A DNA stretch of 32,914 bases from Candidatus Sulfotelmatobacter sp. (GCA_030041215.1 JASHOH010000249.1:1-32914); one strand, 5' to 3'. Counted from the first letter of the stretch, positions 8,553 to 19,670 are shown. A program made the numbers and translations. The notes: generated by a model from the letters alone, not told the origin.

Positions 8553-10154
8553 TCACAGCGGAATCAAACCATGCTTTTTCGGTGGCCGAAATTCGCGTTT
8601 CGAGTGGAGAATGTCAAGGGCCTGGGCGACATAATGCCGAGTCTCGGAAGGCTCGATGATGTCATCCACCAACTGGCGGCCGGCGGCCACATAGGGGTTG
8701 GCGAAAGTATTGCGATAATCATCGATGAGCTGCTGCCGCCTCGCCACTTTATCTTCTGCAGCATCGATTTCGTGGCGGAAAACGATCTCCACCGCGCCTT
8801 CCGCGCCCATGACTGCGATTTCTGCTGTAGGCCAGGCAACTACGCGGTCGGCGCCAAGATTCTTGCAGCACATGGCGATGTAAGCGCCGCCGTACGCCTT
8901 GCGTAACACCACGGTGATTTTTGGAACGGTTGCGGCTGAATAGGCGAAAAGTATTTTCGCACCGTGTCGAATGACGCCGCCGTATTCCTGATCCACTCCC
9001 GGCAGATAGCCGGGCGTGTCAACGAACGTCAGCAGCGGAATGTTGAAGGCATTGCAAAAACGGACAAACCACGCGATCTTGTCGGAGGAATTGATGTCGA
9101 GTACGCCGGCGAGCACGGAGGGTTGGTTGGCAGCCACGCCGACGGTCCGGCCCTTGATGCGGCCAAACCCAATCACGGCATTGGCGGCGAAGCCCGGTTG
9201 GACCTCGAAGAAATCGTGATGATCGAGGATGCGGGTGATCACTTTTCTGACGTCGTAGGCGATTCTCGGTTCCACGGGCACGATGTGGTTCAGTTCAGGG
9301 TCGTCTTCCAGCGGCAGGTCGTAACGCCAGCGCGGCGGGTCTTCCACATTGTTCGAGGGCAGGAAACTTAAGACCCTGCGGCAAAGCGCCAACGCTCCAA
9401 TATCATCTTCGGCGATTAGATGAACCACGCCGGAGCGGTTCATCTGCGCGGCCGGGCCGCCCAAGGCGTCAGCCGAAACCACTTCGCCGGTGACCTGCCG
9501 GATCACCTGCGGTCCGGTAATGAACAACTGCGCGCGTTTGGTTTGGATGATGAAATCGGTCAGCGCCGGGCTGTAAGCCGCTCCGCCCGCGCAGGGGCCG
9601 CAGATGATCGAAATCTGCGGAACGATTCCGGAGAGCATGACGTTGTTATAAAAAACGCGTCCGTAGCCGGCCAGGCTGTCGATTCCTTCCTGCACGCGCG
9701 CGCCGCCGGAATCGTTGATGAACACGAAGGGAGTTCCGGTTTTCAGCGAGAGCTGCATCATCTCGGCAATCTTGCCGCAATGCGCTTCGCCCGCCGCGCC
9801 GCCGGCAACGGTGAAATCCTGGCTGGCGAGATGAACGGGACGGCCGTCGATGGTAGCACATCCAGTAATTACGCCATCGGCGGCGAGTTCCTTTCCAGAC
9901 ATTCCGAAGTGGGTTGCGCGGTGCTTGGCGAACAGTCCGACTTCCTGAAAACTTCCGCGATCGACCAGGCCTTCCAGGCGCTCACGGGCTGAGAGTTTTC
10001 CGGAAGCGTGCTGCTTTTCGAGGCGCAGCGGACCGCCGCCAAGTTTCAGCTCCCGCTTCTTCGCGCGCAGTTCGACGAGTTTGTCCTGGGTAGTAACTTT
10101 TCTTGGAGTCACCAATTTGAGATCGGGGGCGGGAGCAGCAGTGCTTACTGCCAT
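8553..10154 (-). CDS. Acyl-CoA carboxylase carboxyltransferase subunit (PccB/MmdA/AccD5 type)
   Basis: A 533-residue carboxyltransferase with two crotonase-like halves. The first carries SQDFTVAGGAAGEAH, FINDSGGARVQEG and the CAGGAAYSPALTDF oxyanion region; the second carries FVDTPGYLPGVDQEYGGVIRHGAK and RKAYGGAYIAM. The end, KKHGLIPL, is the classic PccB-like terminus. The enzyme moves CO2 from carboxybiotin to acetyl-, propionyl- or another acyl-CoA; the acyl preference is not readable by eye. AAGGAG lies six bases before the ATG. Downstream on the same strand are a possible small ORF, the biotin carrier and the KAS III-FabG gene, pointing to supply of malonyl- or methylmalonyl-type extender units. 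A catabolic role, such as propionyl-CoA use, remains open. Confidence 0.95.
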   Translation of the reverse strand: MAVSTAAPAPDLKLVTPRKVTTQDKLVELRAKKRELKLGGGPLRLEKQHASGKLSARERLEGLVDRGSFQEVGLFAKHRATHFGMSGKELAADGVITGCATIDGRPVHLASQDFTVAGGAAGEAHCGKIAEMMQLSLKTGTPFVFINDSGGARVQEGIDSLAGYGRVFYNNVMLSGIVPQISIICGPCAGGAAYSPALTDFIIQTKRAQLFITGPQVIRQVTGEVVSADALGGPAAQMNRSGVVHLIAEDDIGALALCRRVLSFLPSNNVEDPPRWRYDLPLEDDPELNHIVPVEPRIAYDVRKVITRILDHHDFFEVQPGFAANAVIGFGRIKGRTVGVAANQPSVLAGVLDINSSDKIAWFVRFCNAFNIPLLTFVDTPGYLPGVDQEYGGVIRHGAKILFAYSAATVPKITVVLRKAYGGAYIAMCCKNLGADRVVAWPTAEIAVMGAEGAVEIVFRHEIDAAEDKVARRQQLIDDYRNTFANPYVAAGRQLVDDIIEPSETRHYVAQALDILHSKREFRPPKKHGLIPL

Positions 10155-10364
10155 GACGAGCTCCTTAGGAAAGGATGCCGAGTAATCTCGCCATTGAGAC
10201 GGCGCCGCGCAGCGCGCGAGTCTGCTTGTCTGGGAGCTACTGGTGAAAATTGTTGCGCGGAAAACGAGAATTCTCGGTGATGTCGATCACAGGGCTGGGT
10301 GAGGGAAGAGAAGCCAGGGATTGCTGCAGGATCGAAATAAACCGAAATAAGTGGAGGATAGAAA

Positions 10365-10440
<76 letters not shown>

Positions 10441-10473
10441 TGGGCGAACACACGCTTTGCGTGGTCGAAGACC

Positions 10474-10502
10474 ATCATAGCATTGTTGCGGCGCTTGGCA
10501 AA
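10474..10502 (-). promoter_or_regulatory. Promoter of tRNA-Asn
   Basis: On the minus strand TTTGCC (10497-10502) and TATGAT (10474-10479) are separated by exactly 17 bases, giving a start near 10467 and a leader of about 28 bases before the mature tRNA. The large palindrome at 10511-10544 lies just upstream of the -35 box. Confidence 0.55.
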
Positions 10503-10510
10503 CACGGTTG

Positions 10511-10544
10511 CGGTACCGTTACAGTTCGAACTGTAACAGTACCG
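10511..10544. promoter_or_regulatory. 34-base near-perfect palindrome upstream of the tRNA-Asn promoter
   Basis: The centre is a perfect 20-base palindrome, GTTACAGTTCGAACTGTAAC (10518-10537). The symmetry continues outward to 10511 and 10544 with one mismatched pair (10517/10538). No T tract follows on either side, so a terminator is less likely than a protein binding site. Its centre is about 61 bases upstream of the predicted tRNA-Asn start, and it also lies 137 bases past the lon stop. Confidence 0.6.
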
Positions 10545-10680
10545 AGAACACGAAGGAGGCATACAGGAAGGTCTAACGCAGTGCTGGACGTGCTGCATCA
10601 CACGAAAGTCGAGTTTTCAAGATCGTGAGCGGATCCGTTCGGTTCGCTTAGCTCCTTCAGGACAGGCTTCTGCGGCAGAC

Positions 10681-13191
<2,511 letters not shown>

Positions 13192-13199
13192 TGACGCTC

Positions 13200-13220
13200 C
13201 TTGAGCATAACTCACTCAAC
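13200..13220. promoter_or_regulatory. HAIR-like operator (HspR site) at lon
   Basis: The plus strand reads CTTGAGC-N7-ACTCAAC, matching the HspR box CTTGAGT-N7-ACTCAAG at 12 of 14 defined positions with the correct seven-base spacer. It sits 9 bases upstream of the lon ATG and overlaps its ribosome binding site. HspR is known to control lon in Streptomyces; its use here is inferred. Confidence 0.5.
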
Positions 13221-13414
13221 TTTAGATGAGATTTACTGGGAAAGGGTTCAACCTTTCCGCAAAATTCGGGCTAGAGAATTCTATCGGCAAATTTCGAGCT
13301 TGCACATCATACCTGAGGTACAGCGGCTAGTGCGGAGAATGTGGGGCGAATACTCCTGTACGTAGGCAGCGGGCAGGAGTGCCCACTCCACATAGCCGGT
13401 TTCCAGCAACCCCT

Positions 13415-14254
13415 TCAGGCACCTTTATAGATTCCCAGCACCTTGACGAACTCGGCGACTTCCCCCAAATGCCGCAGCGCGTTGCGTGCGGCTTCATCGT
13501 CGCCGCGAAGAAAGTCGACATAAAAAACGTATTCCCAGGGGCGTCCGCGCAAAGGGCGGGACTCGATTTTGCTCAGACTGATGTCGCGCAGGGCGAAGAC
13601 ACTGAGGGATTTGAAGAGCGCTCCCGGCACATTTTTCACTTTATATGCGATCGAGGTCTTGTTTGCTCCGCGAGGCAGTGGGCGTGGCCCGGATTTTCTT
13701 CCCCGCGCGCCCGCTGTCAATGGGCGAATCAGGAAGAAGCGAGTGAAGTTGCGCTTGTCGTCTTCGATTCCGGCCTGAAGAATCTTTCCGGAATATTCGC
13801 GAGCGGCGTGATGGCCGGCGATGGCGGCTGTGTCGGTGAGATGTTGAGAGACAACGTGCTTCACGCTGCCGGCGGTGTCGTAGAAGGGAACCGGTTCGAT
13901 TCCGGGATGGCGCCGGAAAAATTCTCGGCACTGATCGAGAGCTACCGGGTGCGACAAGACTTTCCGGACAGCACTCAGCTTCACTTCGGGAGCGGCGATC
14001 AGGTTGTGAACAATGCGCAGGGGAAATTCGGCTTGGACAAAAACGTTTCTGGCGACCAGTAGGTCGGCATGCTCCGCAACCGTGCCCGCAAGGCTGTTTT
14101 CAATGGGGATAACGGCTGCGGACACGGCTCGGCGCTCGACGAGATCGAACGCTTCAGCCGAGCGCGCGCAGGGAAAGACGGTGCAACGCGGGACCATGCG
14201 CTCCGCGGCTTCATGGCTGAAAGAACCGAGTTCGCCCTGGATGGCGACCTTCAT
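13415..14254 (-). CDS. pheA: Prephenate dehydratase
   Basis: The 279-residue protein has the monofunctional layout: a catalytic domain (about 1-180) and a C-terminal ACT domain (about 200-279). It converts prephenate to phenylpyruvate in phenylalanine synthesis. Conserved segments include GELGSFSHEAA, IPIENSLAGTV, YDTAGSVK, and the catalytic Thr of NFTRFFLI. The ACT domain holds GALFKSLSVFALRDISLSKIESRP, where ESRP belongs to the phenylalanine allosteric site, so feedback inhibition by Phe is likely. No chorismate mutase domain is fused. I chose the ATG at 14254 because it overlaps the stop of the M48 protease gene as ATGA, which implies translational coupling; the ORF could also open at a TTG three codons earlier. 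Confidence 0.96.
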   Translation of the reverse strand: MKVAIQGELGSFSHEAAERMVPRCTVFPCARSAEAFDLVERRAVSAAVIPIENSLAGTVAEHADLLVARNVFVQAEFPLRIVHNLIAAPEVKLSAVRKVLSHPVALDQCREFFRRHPGIEPVPFYDTAGSVKHVVSQHLTDTAAIAGHHAAREYSGKILQAGIEDDKRNFTRFFLIRPLTAGARGRKSGPRPLPRGANKTSIAYKVKNVPGALFKSLSVFALRDISLSKIESRPLRGRPWEYVFYVDFLRGDDEAARNALRHLGEVAEFVKVLGIYKGA

Positions 14255-16176
14255 GACAAGCAAGGTAGCTGGTCGGGTCGAGGCAGCGCAAATAATTTTT
14301 GGCGCGCGGAGTAGTAGAAGGGATCTTGCGCGGGAATGCAGGAAGAAAGGTTAAGATGTTCCTCCACACCTTCCGCGGAAACAAAAGCGTTAAACAGAGG
14401 GCGCAGAGGAACACAGAGTAAAACCATCAGCGACGAAAGAGCTATACCTTCAGCTTGTTTCGATCCCAAGCCTACGCTGCCAACCTTGTCTGAACCCTCA
14501 TTCGGTAACCGTGTGAGGAAAGGGAAGAAGGGCGTGATTTCAAACGGCATCTTCTCTCGAGCCAGCGCCAGGGCCACCGGACGAGCTTTTACGAGATCGA
14601 CCTGATCGGTCCAGGGATCGAGCTTGATTCTGCCGCCAAGGGGAAGCGCGGCGATCTGATCGATGCGGTGCTCATCAAGTTGGGGAGCGGTGGCAAGCAG
14701 TGCCGACATGCGGGTGCTCTGTCCGGCTGCCAGCCCGTTGCCGAGGTGAGGGCGAATCAGATTGGGCAGCTCGTGGGCGCGTTGGTGCAATTCCTTGAGA
14801 AATAATCCGGCGGTGCCCAGCTTTTCTTTGTAGGGAGAATTCTTCAGCAAATCGAGAGCCTTCGCATCGGCAGCGTCTTCATCAATGGGACTGCGCTTGA
14901 AATCAAGGCGTTGAAAGGACTGCTCGTCGGGAAAGAACATACGGTCGTTGAAAGCCAGGCGGGCGTCAAAGGAGTGCCCGAGTACAATGTGACTGAGCTC
15001 GTGTGCCAGCACCATAGCAAGCGAAGCCTCGTCGGGAAGCACGTCGAGCAGGCCGCGGCTGAGGACGATGGTGTGGCCGATGGTGAACGACTCCAGCGGA
15101 GCGGTGAGCAAAACCCGGCAGTGCACGTCGGACTGAACATCGATATTGTTGGTGAGCAGTAAGTTGTTGACTACGGTTTGCAGCACTTTATCGACTTCGC
15201 CAGGAGGGGCGAGCAGGCCGACTTTCTGAAGGCGTTCGATCGCATTGTCTTCCGCCTGATGTTCCCACATGCGCTCGGCAATTAGAGGTGTGGCGTCGGC
15301 GGAGCCGCCGCTCTGATCTTTGATGGGCTGCTCGGAATCGATCATAATCTGCGTGAACTCTTCATTGCGGTTCCTTGCCATGTTCTTGGGGTCGTAGCCC
15401 CACAGGCGAGTTTGAGCTTTCAGGCGGGCGTGGCCCATGCCGTTCTCCAGATCGCTCTCCTCGCTGTAGATGTAGGCCGGAAGCCAGATTCCGGGCCGCA
15501 GGTTCAGACGCCAGCTATCGAAGTGCAGATAGATGTTGTTGCCTTCTACGCGGGAGTAGGTGCCATTGAAGCGTACGATGTTGTATTCGTGGTCCTCGAC
15601 CCAGATGCGGCCAACAAAGCGTCCGGGAGGGGCGTCATCTTTGGGCTGCACGTCGATGACGATGCAGCGGACTTCTCCTAAGAATTCGCGGCGGACAAAG
15701 GTAAAGTTGTAATACTTCTTATAAAGATCGGTATCAGGCACCACCATCTGGGCGAAACCCAGAGGCTCGAAGCGCGTGGAAAAGATGGCAGTCAATTTAC
15801 TCAGCCGGCTGCGTCTGTTTTGACCGGCAAAGGAAATATCTTCCGGGCCATTGCTCATGTCGAGCCGGCCAAGGAAATACTGATCACCGACCGGAACAGG
15901 AGTGCCTCCGGCATCCGTCTTCAAATCTTGCACATAGGTTTCGACCAGCGGGCGAAGGTTGCGCATTTGGGCCAGTAGTTGATGCTCGCGTTCCACTACG
16001 CGCTCAATCACGTCGTCGAAGGAGCTGGAGGGAGCCGGTGCTGCCGGAACCGCTTTGGCAACTCCATCAGGAACCGAAGCGGGTGAAATGGAGGTGCGCG
16101 CCGATTGGGCAGCGGCTGAAGAGATCAAAGCTGAAAGCAGGAACAGCATCACCAAGCCCAGGTTGAACCTGTGCAT
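14251..16176 (-). CDS. Secreted M48-family zinc metalloprotease with an N-terminal accessory domain
   Basis: The 641-residue product begins with a signal peptide (MHRFNLGLVMLFLLSALISS, cleavage likely near AAAQ, residues 21-24). Residues ~60-280 form a beta-rich domain (YFLGRLDM, VIDVQPKDD, GRIWVEDHEYNIVRFNGTY) that resembles outer-membrane lipoprotein-sorting folds; that resemblance is my inference. Residues ~300-480 are an M48 peptidase with HELSH (392-396) and the downstream glutamate in DEDAADAKALD (about 433) as third zinc ligand. I chose the ATG at 16176 because GGAGG lies four bases upstream and the signal peptide starts there; the ORF extends 13 codons further. It overlaps pheA by ATGA, though no functional link is obvious. 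Envelope protein quality control, as in BepA-like proteases, is a plausible role. Confidence 0.9.
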   Translation of the reverse strand: MHRFNLGLVMLFLLSALISSAAAQSARTSISPASVPDGVAKAVPAAPAPSSSFDDVIERVVEREHQLLAQMRNLRPLVETYVQDLKTDAGGTPVPVGDQYFLGRLDMSNGPEDISFAGQNRRSRLSKLTAIFSTRFEPLGFAQMVVPDTDLYKKYYNFTFVRREFLGEVRCIVIDVQPKDDAPPGRFVGRIWVEDHEYNIVRFNGTYSRVEGNNIYLHFDSWRLNLRPGIWLPAYIYSEESDLENGMGHARLKAQTRLWGYDPKNMARNRNEEFTQIMIDSEQPIKDQSGGSADATPLIAERMWEHQAEDNAIERLQKVGLLAPPGEVDKVLQTVVNNLLLTNNIDVQSDVHCRVLLTAPLESFTIGHTIVLSRGLLDVLPDEASLAMVLAHELSHIVLGHSFDARLAFNDRMFFPDEQSFQRLDFKRSPIDEDAADAKALDLLKNSPYKEKLGTAGLFLKELHQRAHELPNLIRPHLGNGLAAGQSTRMSALLATAPQLDEHRIDQIAALPLGGRIKLDPWTDQVDLVKARPVALALAREKMPFEITPFFPFLTRLPNEGSDKVGSVGLGSKQAEGIALSSLMVLLCVPLRPLFNAFVSAEGVEEHLNLSSCIPAQDPFYYSARQKLFALPRPDQLPCLS

Positions 16177-16403
16177 ACAACCTCCATTTTCGATGGCAAT
16201 TTGTTCTGTCGGCATTTCCCCGGAAGCGGAGACACCATGCGGTGAGCATGTGGCCGGCGCATTGGGCCAATGAGCATCCGAGTAACCCTTCCGGATTAGA
16301 ACGATTTAATACGTTAGGAAGGCAAATGCACTTTGGGCTGTAGAGAAAGCAATCGCTTGCATCACAACCCGAATTCGCCGCACAGGTACGAAGGCTTAAT
16401 CGA

Positions 16404-17054
16404 CTAGGAGCGGGCCTGAAGCTGTTTTTGCAGCACGAGCGCGTCTACGCCATTGGAGTAGTAGCGCGGCCAGGTGCCGACCACGTTGTAGCCGTGGCGT
16501 TTGTAAAACGATAGGGCGGAAACATTGTCGACGGCGGTTTCGAGATCGACGGAGCCGCATCCCGCTTTCCGCAGCCGGTCTTCGGCCGAGCGCAGCAAAA
16601 GCGAGCCCACACCGGACCGGCGCGCATCGGCCACAACATCGATAGTAATAATGTGACCCGAACCATGCTCAGCCTCAGCGACAAGGAACCCGGAGATCGA
16701 ATCGGCGGAACGTCCTGGACCTGAGACATTGCCGTCTTTGGAGTTCGAGGAATCAGTCTTCGTCGCCACAAATCCTGCGGCGACAATGGTAAACGCTTGC
16801 CGGCGGCGAACGTAATATTTCAGTTCCATCCGGGAATAAGAGATGCCGGGAGGGAAGCAGGCCTGGTCGATGTGCCAGAGCGTGTCGAAGTCTTCAGGCT
16901 GGTAGTCCCGAATCGTGAAGGGCACGCTGGTATTGTACGCGGCATACGGATTTCCGTATTTGGAACTGCTCGCCGGATCCCGTAGGTTTTTGAACAGGGC
17001 GGGCAAGAAGGAAATCGCCGGATTGGTGTAGTTTGCACAGAGGACAAGTTTCAC
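16404..17054 (-). CDS. GNAT acetyltransferase, RimI-like
   Basis: The GNAT domain covers about residues 46-212. It starts with FTIRDYQPEDFDTLWHIDQACFP, holds the acetyl-CoA loop in IDVVADARRSGVGSLLL, and ends with ETAVDNVSALSFYKRHGYNVVG, a pattern typical of RimI-like N-alpha acetyltransferases. A Ser/Gly/Asp-rich insert of about 20 residues (near 100-120) interrupts the middle strands. The longest reading starts with GTG at 17054, has no ribosome binding site, and includes about 45 residues before the domain that may not be translated. Ribosomal protein S18 is the classic RimI substrate, but many relatives act on other targets. Confidence 0.85.
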   Translation of the reverse strand: MKLVLCANYTNPAISFLPALFKNLRDPASSSKYGNPYAAYNTSVPFTIRDYQPEDFDTLWHIDQACFPPGISYSRMELKYYVRRRQAFTIVAAGFVATKTDSSNSKDGNVSGPGRSADSISGFLVAEAEHGSGHIITIDVVADARRSGVGSLLLRSAEDRLRKAGCGSVDLETAVDNVSALSFYKRHGYNVVGTWPRYYSNGVDALVLQKQLQARS

Positions 17055-17061
17055 TGCACGC

Positions 17062-17107
17062 GAGATCCCTCGCCCCGCTGGTGAAAACGCGGGGCTTCGG
17101 GATGACG
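17062..17107. repeat. Dispersed repeat B (46-base hairpin element)
   Basis: GAGATCCCTCGCCCCGC, a short loop, then GCGGGGCTTCGGGATGACG. The arms GCCCCGC and GCGGGGC form the hairpin. The element at 23950-23995, read on the other strand, has the same length and differs at only a few positions, and its ends also flank repeat A (4744-4850). Confidence 0.75.
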
Positions 17108-17221
17108 GCGGTCGTTTAATCCGCAGACCGCACCATTACCGAAATCCCGCTCCGTTTTTTCGCAGATTGTCTCTTGCCTCGCCGCAACCTCGGACGTACC
17201 ATAAGCATCAGAGGAAGCGTT

Positions 17222-17881
17222 GTGGGGCGCCTTGTACTGATCGACGTGGCGAGCTCAGTAGCCATTCTGGCAGTGTGGTATGTAGTGTTCTCCGCTTACA
17301 ATCGAAAAAAGGGTGCCTCGGTTTTGCACTGGATGCAGACCGCGTGTGACGGCAAGGGACGGATTGTCGATTCGCACTGGATGGGAAGTTCGCTGCTCGA
17401 GGCGCGATTACATTTCGCATCGCGTTGGTTTGAGAACGCGCGGGTGATGGTAAGGTTCCGGCCGCGGGCGTTGCCGGTGCAGTGGATCGTGAGCTGCTGG
17501 CGCCACCAAAAGGAAACACTCACCTTCGAGGCCGATCTGGGCGGATCGCCAGACTTCCATCTGGAAGTAATGCGCCATCGCTGGAGCGCGCACAATCGCG
17601 GCTGCATTTCTCCCGGGCAGAGTGAGCGTGAATGGGACATTTACCAGCCTGGACCGATAATTCTGACCACGCGAACCCACTGGAAGCGGGACCCAAGCGC
17701 GGAGCTGAATGCGTTGATGTCGGCACGGCGGCAGGAAATACTACAGGTTCAGTTCCGTCCGGAGTCGCCGCAGTTCTCGGCGACAGTTCATCTCGCCGCT
17801 TTATCTGATCCGGAAGCAGCAGCGGGATTTGTCAGCGCGCTGCGTGAGATTGCTGCCGGGGCATCCGCGCACCGGCAATAA
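17222..17881 (+). CDS. Hypothetical membrane-anchored protein
   Basis: I do not recognise this protein. It has one N-terminal hydrophobic segment (LIDVASSVAILAVWYVVFSA, about residues 5-24) followed by a basic NRKKG stop-transfer stretch and about 190 soluble residues rich in Trp, Arg and His. The soluble part mixes beta-like segments (ARVMVRFRPRALPVQWIVSCW, IILTTRTHW) with a C-terminal Ala-rich helix. I chose the GTG at 17222 because GAGGAA lies five bases upstream; the same frame is open from a TTG at 17174 with no ribosome binding site. It lies upstream of the glutamine synthetase gene on the same strand, 214 bases away. Confidence 0.65.
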   Translation: MGRLVLIDVASSVAILAVWYVVFSAYNRKKGASVLHWMQTACDGKGRIVDSHWMGSSLLEARLHFASRWFENARVMVRFRPRALPVQWIVSCWRHQKETLTFEADLGGSPDFHLEVMRHRWSAHNRGCISPGQSEREWDIYQPGPIILTTRTHWKRDPSAELNALMSARRQEILQVQFRPESPQFSATVHLAALSDPEAAAGFVSALREIAAGASAHRQ

Positions 17882-18095
17882 GCGCCCTTTCCCAGCCCAT
17901 AAGAGGGAGAGCCTTCTGTCTCCGAACTTGCGGCGAATAAAACTCTTTTATCCCTCGCATTAGCTTTTTCGATTGTCGCCGGGTCGCGCGCGCGTTATCC
18001 TTGCAGGTTGAGATCCAGCCATTTCAATAGCTGTCCGTGCGTTTGCTTACCCACATTTTTCTTACTGAGAACAGATAGGAGACGGAAGCACATCC

Positions 18096-19526
18096 ATGTC
18101 TAACGACCTGCGTAATTTTCTGGCACTTACCTATGACGAACTGGAGGCCTTGAATCTGGAAGCCAAGGAGCAGCGCCGGAAGCGCGTGCCCATCGGAAAA
18201 ATCCAGGAGGCACGCCTCAAGTATCTGACTGACGAAAAGCGCATCAAGGCGGTGACGGTGCTGTTCAGCGACCTCGAAGGCCGGCTGCACATGCTCGATT
18301 ACGATAAGAAATTTCTCACGAAGAGCTTTGACAATCTTACTTTCGACGGCTCATCGATTCGCGGTTTTACGGCGCAGCGCGAGAGCGATCTGCGGCTGGG
18401 CATCGATTGGGCAGCCTTTTATTGGGGGCCGGCCGATGTCTTCGGGCCGGGCAAGATTCTGATCTTCGGCGAAGTCATCGACAAGGACGGCACACCCTAT
18501 GCCGCTGATATTCGCGGCTTGCTCAAGGGCTATGCCGATGATCTCTACAAGAAGAAGGGCTATACGCTCAACGCCGCCAACGAGATTGAAGGCTTCCTCT
18601 TTAAAGGCCCGGACGCTGAGCGCACCTACTTTCAAAACCAAAAGTTCGAGTATGTGAACACGGGCGGATACTTTCACTCGCTCCCCGGCGATGCTCTGCG
18701 CACCTTCATCGACACCACGGCCGAGGTGCAGCGCGCCATGGGTTTCCAGAACGAGAAGGACCATCCTGAAGTTGCGCCTTCGCAATTTGAAATCAACTAT
18801 AGCTATGGCGAAGTGGTGGGCGCCGCCGACCAGATTCAGCTCTACAAACTCATTTGCCGTCAGGTGGCCACAAATATGGGGCTCACCGCGTCGTTTCTTC
18901 CCAAGCCGGTTGCCGGCGTGAACGGCAGCGGCATGCACACCAATGTCTCGATCAGCGAAGATGGCAAGAATCTGTTTTGGGACCCGAAGGGCGAAGAGAA
19001 ACTCAGCAAGATGGGCTGGGAGTTTGTCGATCGCCTTCTCACCCAGGGCAACGACATTTGCCTGCTGCTGAATTCCAGCGTGAACGCTTACCGGCGGCTG
19101 GACCCGCACTTCGAGGCGCCCAACCAGTTGAACGCTTCCGCAACCAATCGCGGGGCGATGGTGCGCATCCCTATCGGAAACGAGCGCAGCATGAGAACGG
19201 AAGTGCGCTGCGTCGCGCCCGACGCCAATCCTTACCTGGTGATGTATTCGATCTTTAAGACAGGTCTGGATGGCAAGATCGCCAAGATCGACAACCTGCG
19301 GTCGGCCAAGCGCTATTTGCCCGACAACATCTATGACGCCATCGACAACTTCCTCAAGTCCGAGTGGACAACGAAGCTGCTCGGCGAAGACGTTAAGAAG
19401 CGCTATGCGGAATTGAAGAAAACTGCGGCCGACCGCTGCCCGCGTGCCCTGGGAACGATTGTGAAGGCGCCCGAGGTACAGTACCACCACGACGTCTACA
19501 ACCAATTTTTGTGGAATCTGTTCTAA
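18096..19526 (+). CDS. Glutamine synthetase, type I-like
   Basis: The 476-residue protein carries the glutamine synthetase catalytic core. Signatures are TFDGSSIRGF, NEIEGFLF for the metal-binding glutamates, FHSLPGDALRTFIDTTAEVQ, HPEVAPSQFEINY, and the ATP-binding KPVAGVNGSGMHTNVS, then NRGAMVRIPIG and RMRTEVR-like SMRTEVRC. It joins ammonia to glutamate using ATP. The C-terminal part is shorter than in GlnA of enteric bacteria, and the NLYDLP adenylylation loop is absent, so control by GlnE-type adenylylation is unlikely. The end, HHDVYNQFLWNLF, marks a distinct subfamily. GGAAG at 18084-18088 is seven bases before the ATG. A strong terminator follows. No nitrogen-regulation gene is adjacent. 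Confidence 0.92.
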   Translation: MSNDLRNFLALTYDELEALNLEAKEQRRKRVPIGKIQEARLKYLTDEKRIKAVTVLFSDLEGRLHMLDYDKKFLTKSFDNLTFDGSSIRGFTAQRESDLRLGIDWAAFYWGPADVFGPGKILIFGEVIDKDGTPYAADIRGLLKGYADDLYKKKGYTLNAANEIEGFLFKGPDAERTYFQNQKFEYVNTGGYFHSLPGDALRTFIDTTAEVQRAMGFQNEKDHPEVAPSQFEINYSYGEVVGAADQIQLYKLICRQVATNMGLTASFLPKPVAGVNGSGMHTNVSISEDGKNLFWDPKGEEKLSKMGWEFVDRLLTQGNDICLLLNSSVNAYRRLDPHFEAPNQLNASATNRGAMVRIPIGNERSMRTEVRCVAPDANPYLVMYSIFKTGLDGKIAKIDNLRSAKRYLPDNIYDAIDNFLKSEWTTKLLGEDVKKRYAELKKTAADRCPRALGTIVKAPEVQYHHDVYNQFLWNLF

Positions 19527-19548
19527 AAAGAGTTGCAGTTTTGCCACC

Positions 19549-19576
19549 ACGCCCCGGCGGGAGCTGGGGCGTTTTT
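19549..19576 (+). terminator. Rho-independent terminator of the glutamine synthetase gene
   Basis: ACGCCCC pairs perfectly with GGGGCGT across a ten-base loop, followed by a run of Ts. It starts 22 bases after the stop codon. It separates the synthetase gene from the ABC transporter pair. Confidence 0.8.
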
Positions 19577-19670
19577 ACTTTGTGCCGAGCTCATTCCTCG
19601 CAACAATTTGCGATTAATCTCGCTGGCGCGGGCCGGCCGATTCCGTGCCTATGCTAGATTCAGATATTTC

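Noticed and set aside
18351-19550. 399-codon open frame antisense to the glutamine synthetase gene
   Set aside because: It mirrors the codon pattern of the real gene, has no ribosome binding site or recognisable motif, and the sense strand has a certain product.
19533-19670. 46-codon upstream extension of the ABC ATPase
   Set aside because: It runs through the glutamine synthetase terminator and precedes the conserved domain with no ribosome binding site.
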